DNA of 5,640 nucleotides from an uncultured Sediminibacterium sp. (GTDB lineage Bacteria > Bacteroidota > Bacteroidia > Chitinophagales > Chitinophagaceae), in contig CALEST010000023.1 in assembly GCA_937907555.1 (NCBI GenBank), forward strand, positions 1-5,640, given 5' to 3'. The notes beneath the pieces are model-generated. The model did no database searches. It was not told where the DNA came from and saw nothing but the letters and a program-made list of their open reading frames with translations. A program made the position numbers and the translations under genes. This document shows, in pieces, positions 5,341 to 5,640 of the stretch; the first letter of the stretch is position 1; each line of letters opens with the position of its first letter.

Positions 5341-5640
5341 ATGATATATTATAAGACTAATGAGGAGATAGAGTTAATGCGTGAAAGTAATTTGCTTGTT
5401 AGTAGAACATTGGCTTATGTTGCCGAAAACCTTAAAGTAGGTAAATCGGGAAAGAGTATTGATAAAGCGGCTGAGGAGTTTATTAGAGACCATGGTGGTA
5501 TTCCTGGTTTTAAGGGTTATAGAGGATTCCCGGCTAGTTTGTGTATGTCATTAAACGATGCTGTGGTTCACGGCATTCCATCTGATAAGTTTTTTACTGA
5601 TAAAGATGTAGTTTCAGTAGATTGTGGGGTTATCTTGAAT
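5341..5640 (+). CDS. map: Methionine aminopeptidase type I, 5' end only
   Basis: The first 100 codons of a type I methionine aminopeptidase; the window ends inside the gene (family about 250-265 residues). The N-terminus MIYYKTNEEIELMRESNLLV is typical. GFKGYRGFPASLCMSLND leads to VVHGIP, whose His77 corresponds to the substrate-binding His79 of E. coli. VSVDCGVIL carries Asp94, the counterpart of metal ligand Asp97. The remaining ligands (Asp, His, Glu, Glu) would lie beyond the window. The enzyme removes the initiator methionine from nascent proteins with small second residues, acting at the ribosomal exit site (family knowledge). It starts 8 bases after secY with no adk between them. No long N-terminal extension or SEC-C zinc motif is present. 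Confidence 0.96.
   Translation, partial: MIYYKTNEEIELMRESNLLVSRTLAYVAENLKVGKSGKSIDKAAEEFIRDHGGIPGFKGYRGFPASLCMSLNDAVVHGIPSDKFFTDKDVVSVDCGVILN

Larger units (their letters stand above)
1..5640 (+). other. Part of one S10-spc type ribosomal protein operon
   Basis: Twelve genes in one direction are separated by -1 to 43 bases, with no terminator-like hairpin plus U-run and no convincing internal promoter. This argues for a single long transcript entering from the left and continuing beyond the right edge. The order follows the spc operon of most bacteria, except that map rather than adk follows secY. By analogy with relatives, infA, rpmJ, rpsM, rpsK, rpsD, rpoA and rplQ would be expected after map; this cannot be seen here. 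Confidence 0.85.

Overview
This window is an internal slice of the large S10-spc ribosomal protein operon of a bacterium, very probably a member of the Bacteroidota. All genes are on the + strand and tightly packed. The order is rplN (3' end only), rplX, rplE, rpsN, rpsH, rplF, rplR, rpsE, rpmD, rplO, secY and map (5' end only). The lineage call rests on several things: the DNA is AT-rich; almost no start codon has a usable Shine-Dalgarno sequence; map follows secY directly with no adk between them; S14 is the 89-residue zinc-free form; and the protein sequences resemble Bacteroidota homologues as I remember them. The Cytophagales side of the phylum seems likeliest, but that is a weak inference.

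Layout: positions 1-3460 encode ribosomal proteins uL14 (tail), uL24, uL5, uS14, uS8, uL6, uL18, uS5 and uL30. Gaps are 28 bases or less, and rplX and rplE overlap by one base (TAATG). A 43-base gap at 3461-3503, the longest in the window, precedes rplO (uL15). Then come secY (3962-5332), the membrane channel of the Sec translocon, and map (from 5341, cut by the window end), methionine aminopeptidase. rpmD (59 codons) is a short but clear gene.

The products work together. uL14, uL24, uL5, uL6, uL18, uL30 and uL15 build the large subunit; uS14, uS8 and uS5 build the small subunit. SecY lies at the ribosome exit and takes nascent secretory proteins. Map removes the initiator methionine from nascent chains. 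I see no promoter, terminator, RNA gene, mobile element or CRISPR array. All 11 complete starts are best read as ATG, and all 11 visible stops are TAA.

I found no new biological system here; the window is ordinary core genome. The points worth a second look are small: a -1 slippery heptamer at the end of rplX whose shifted frame runs open into rplE, a 15-codon mini-ORF that exactly bridges rpmD and rplO, and some short dyads between genes.
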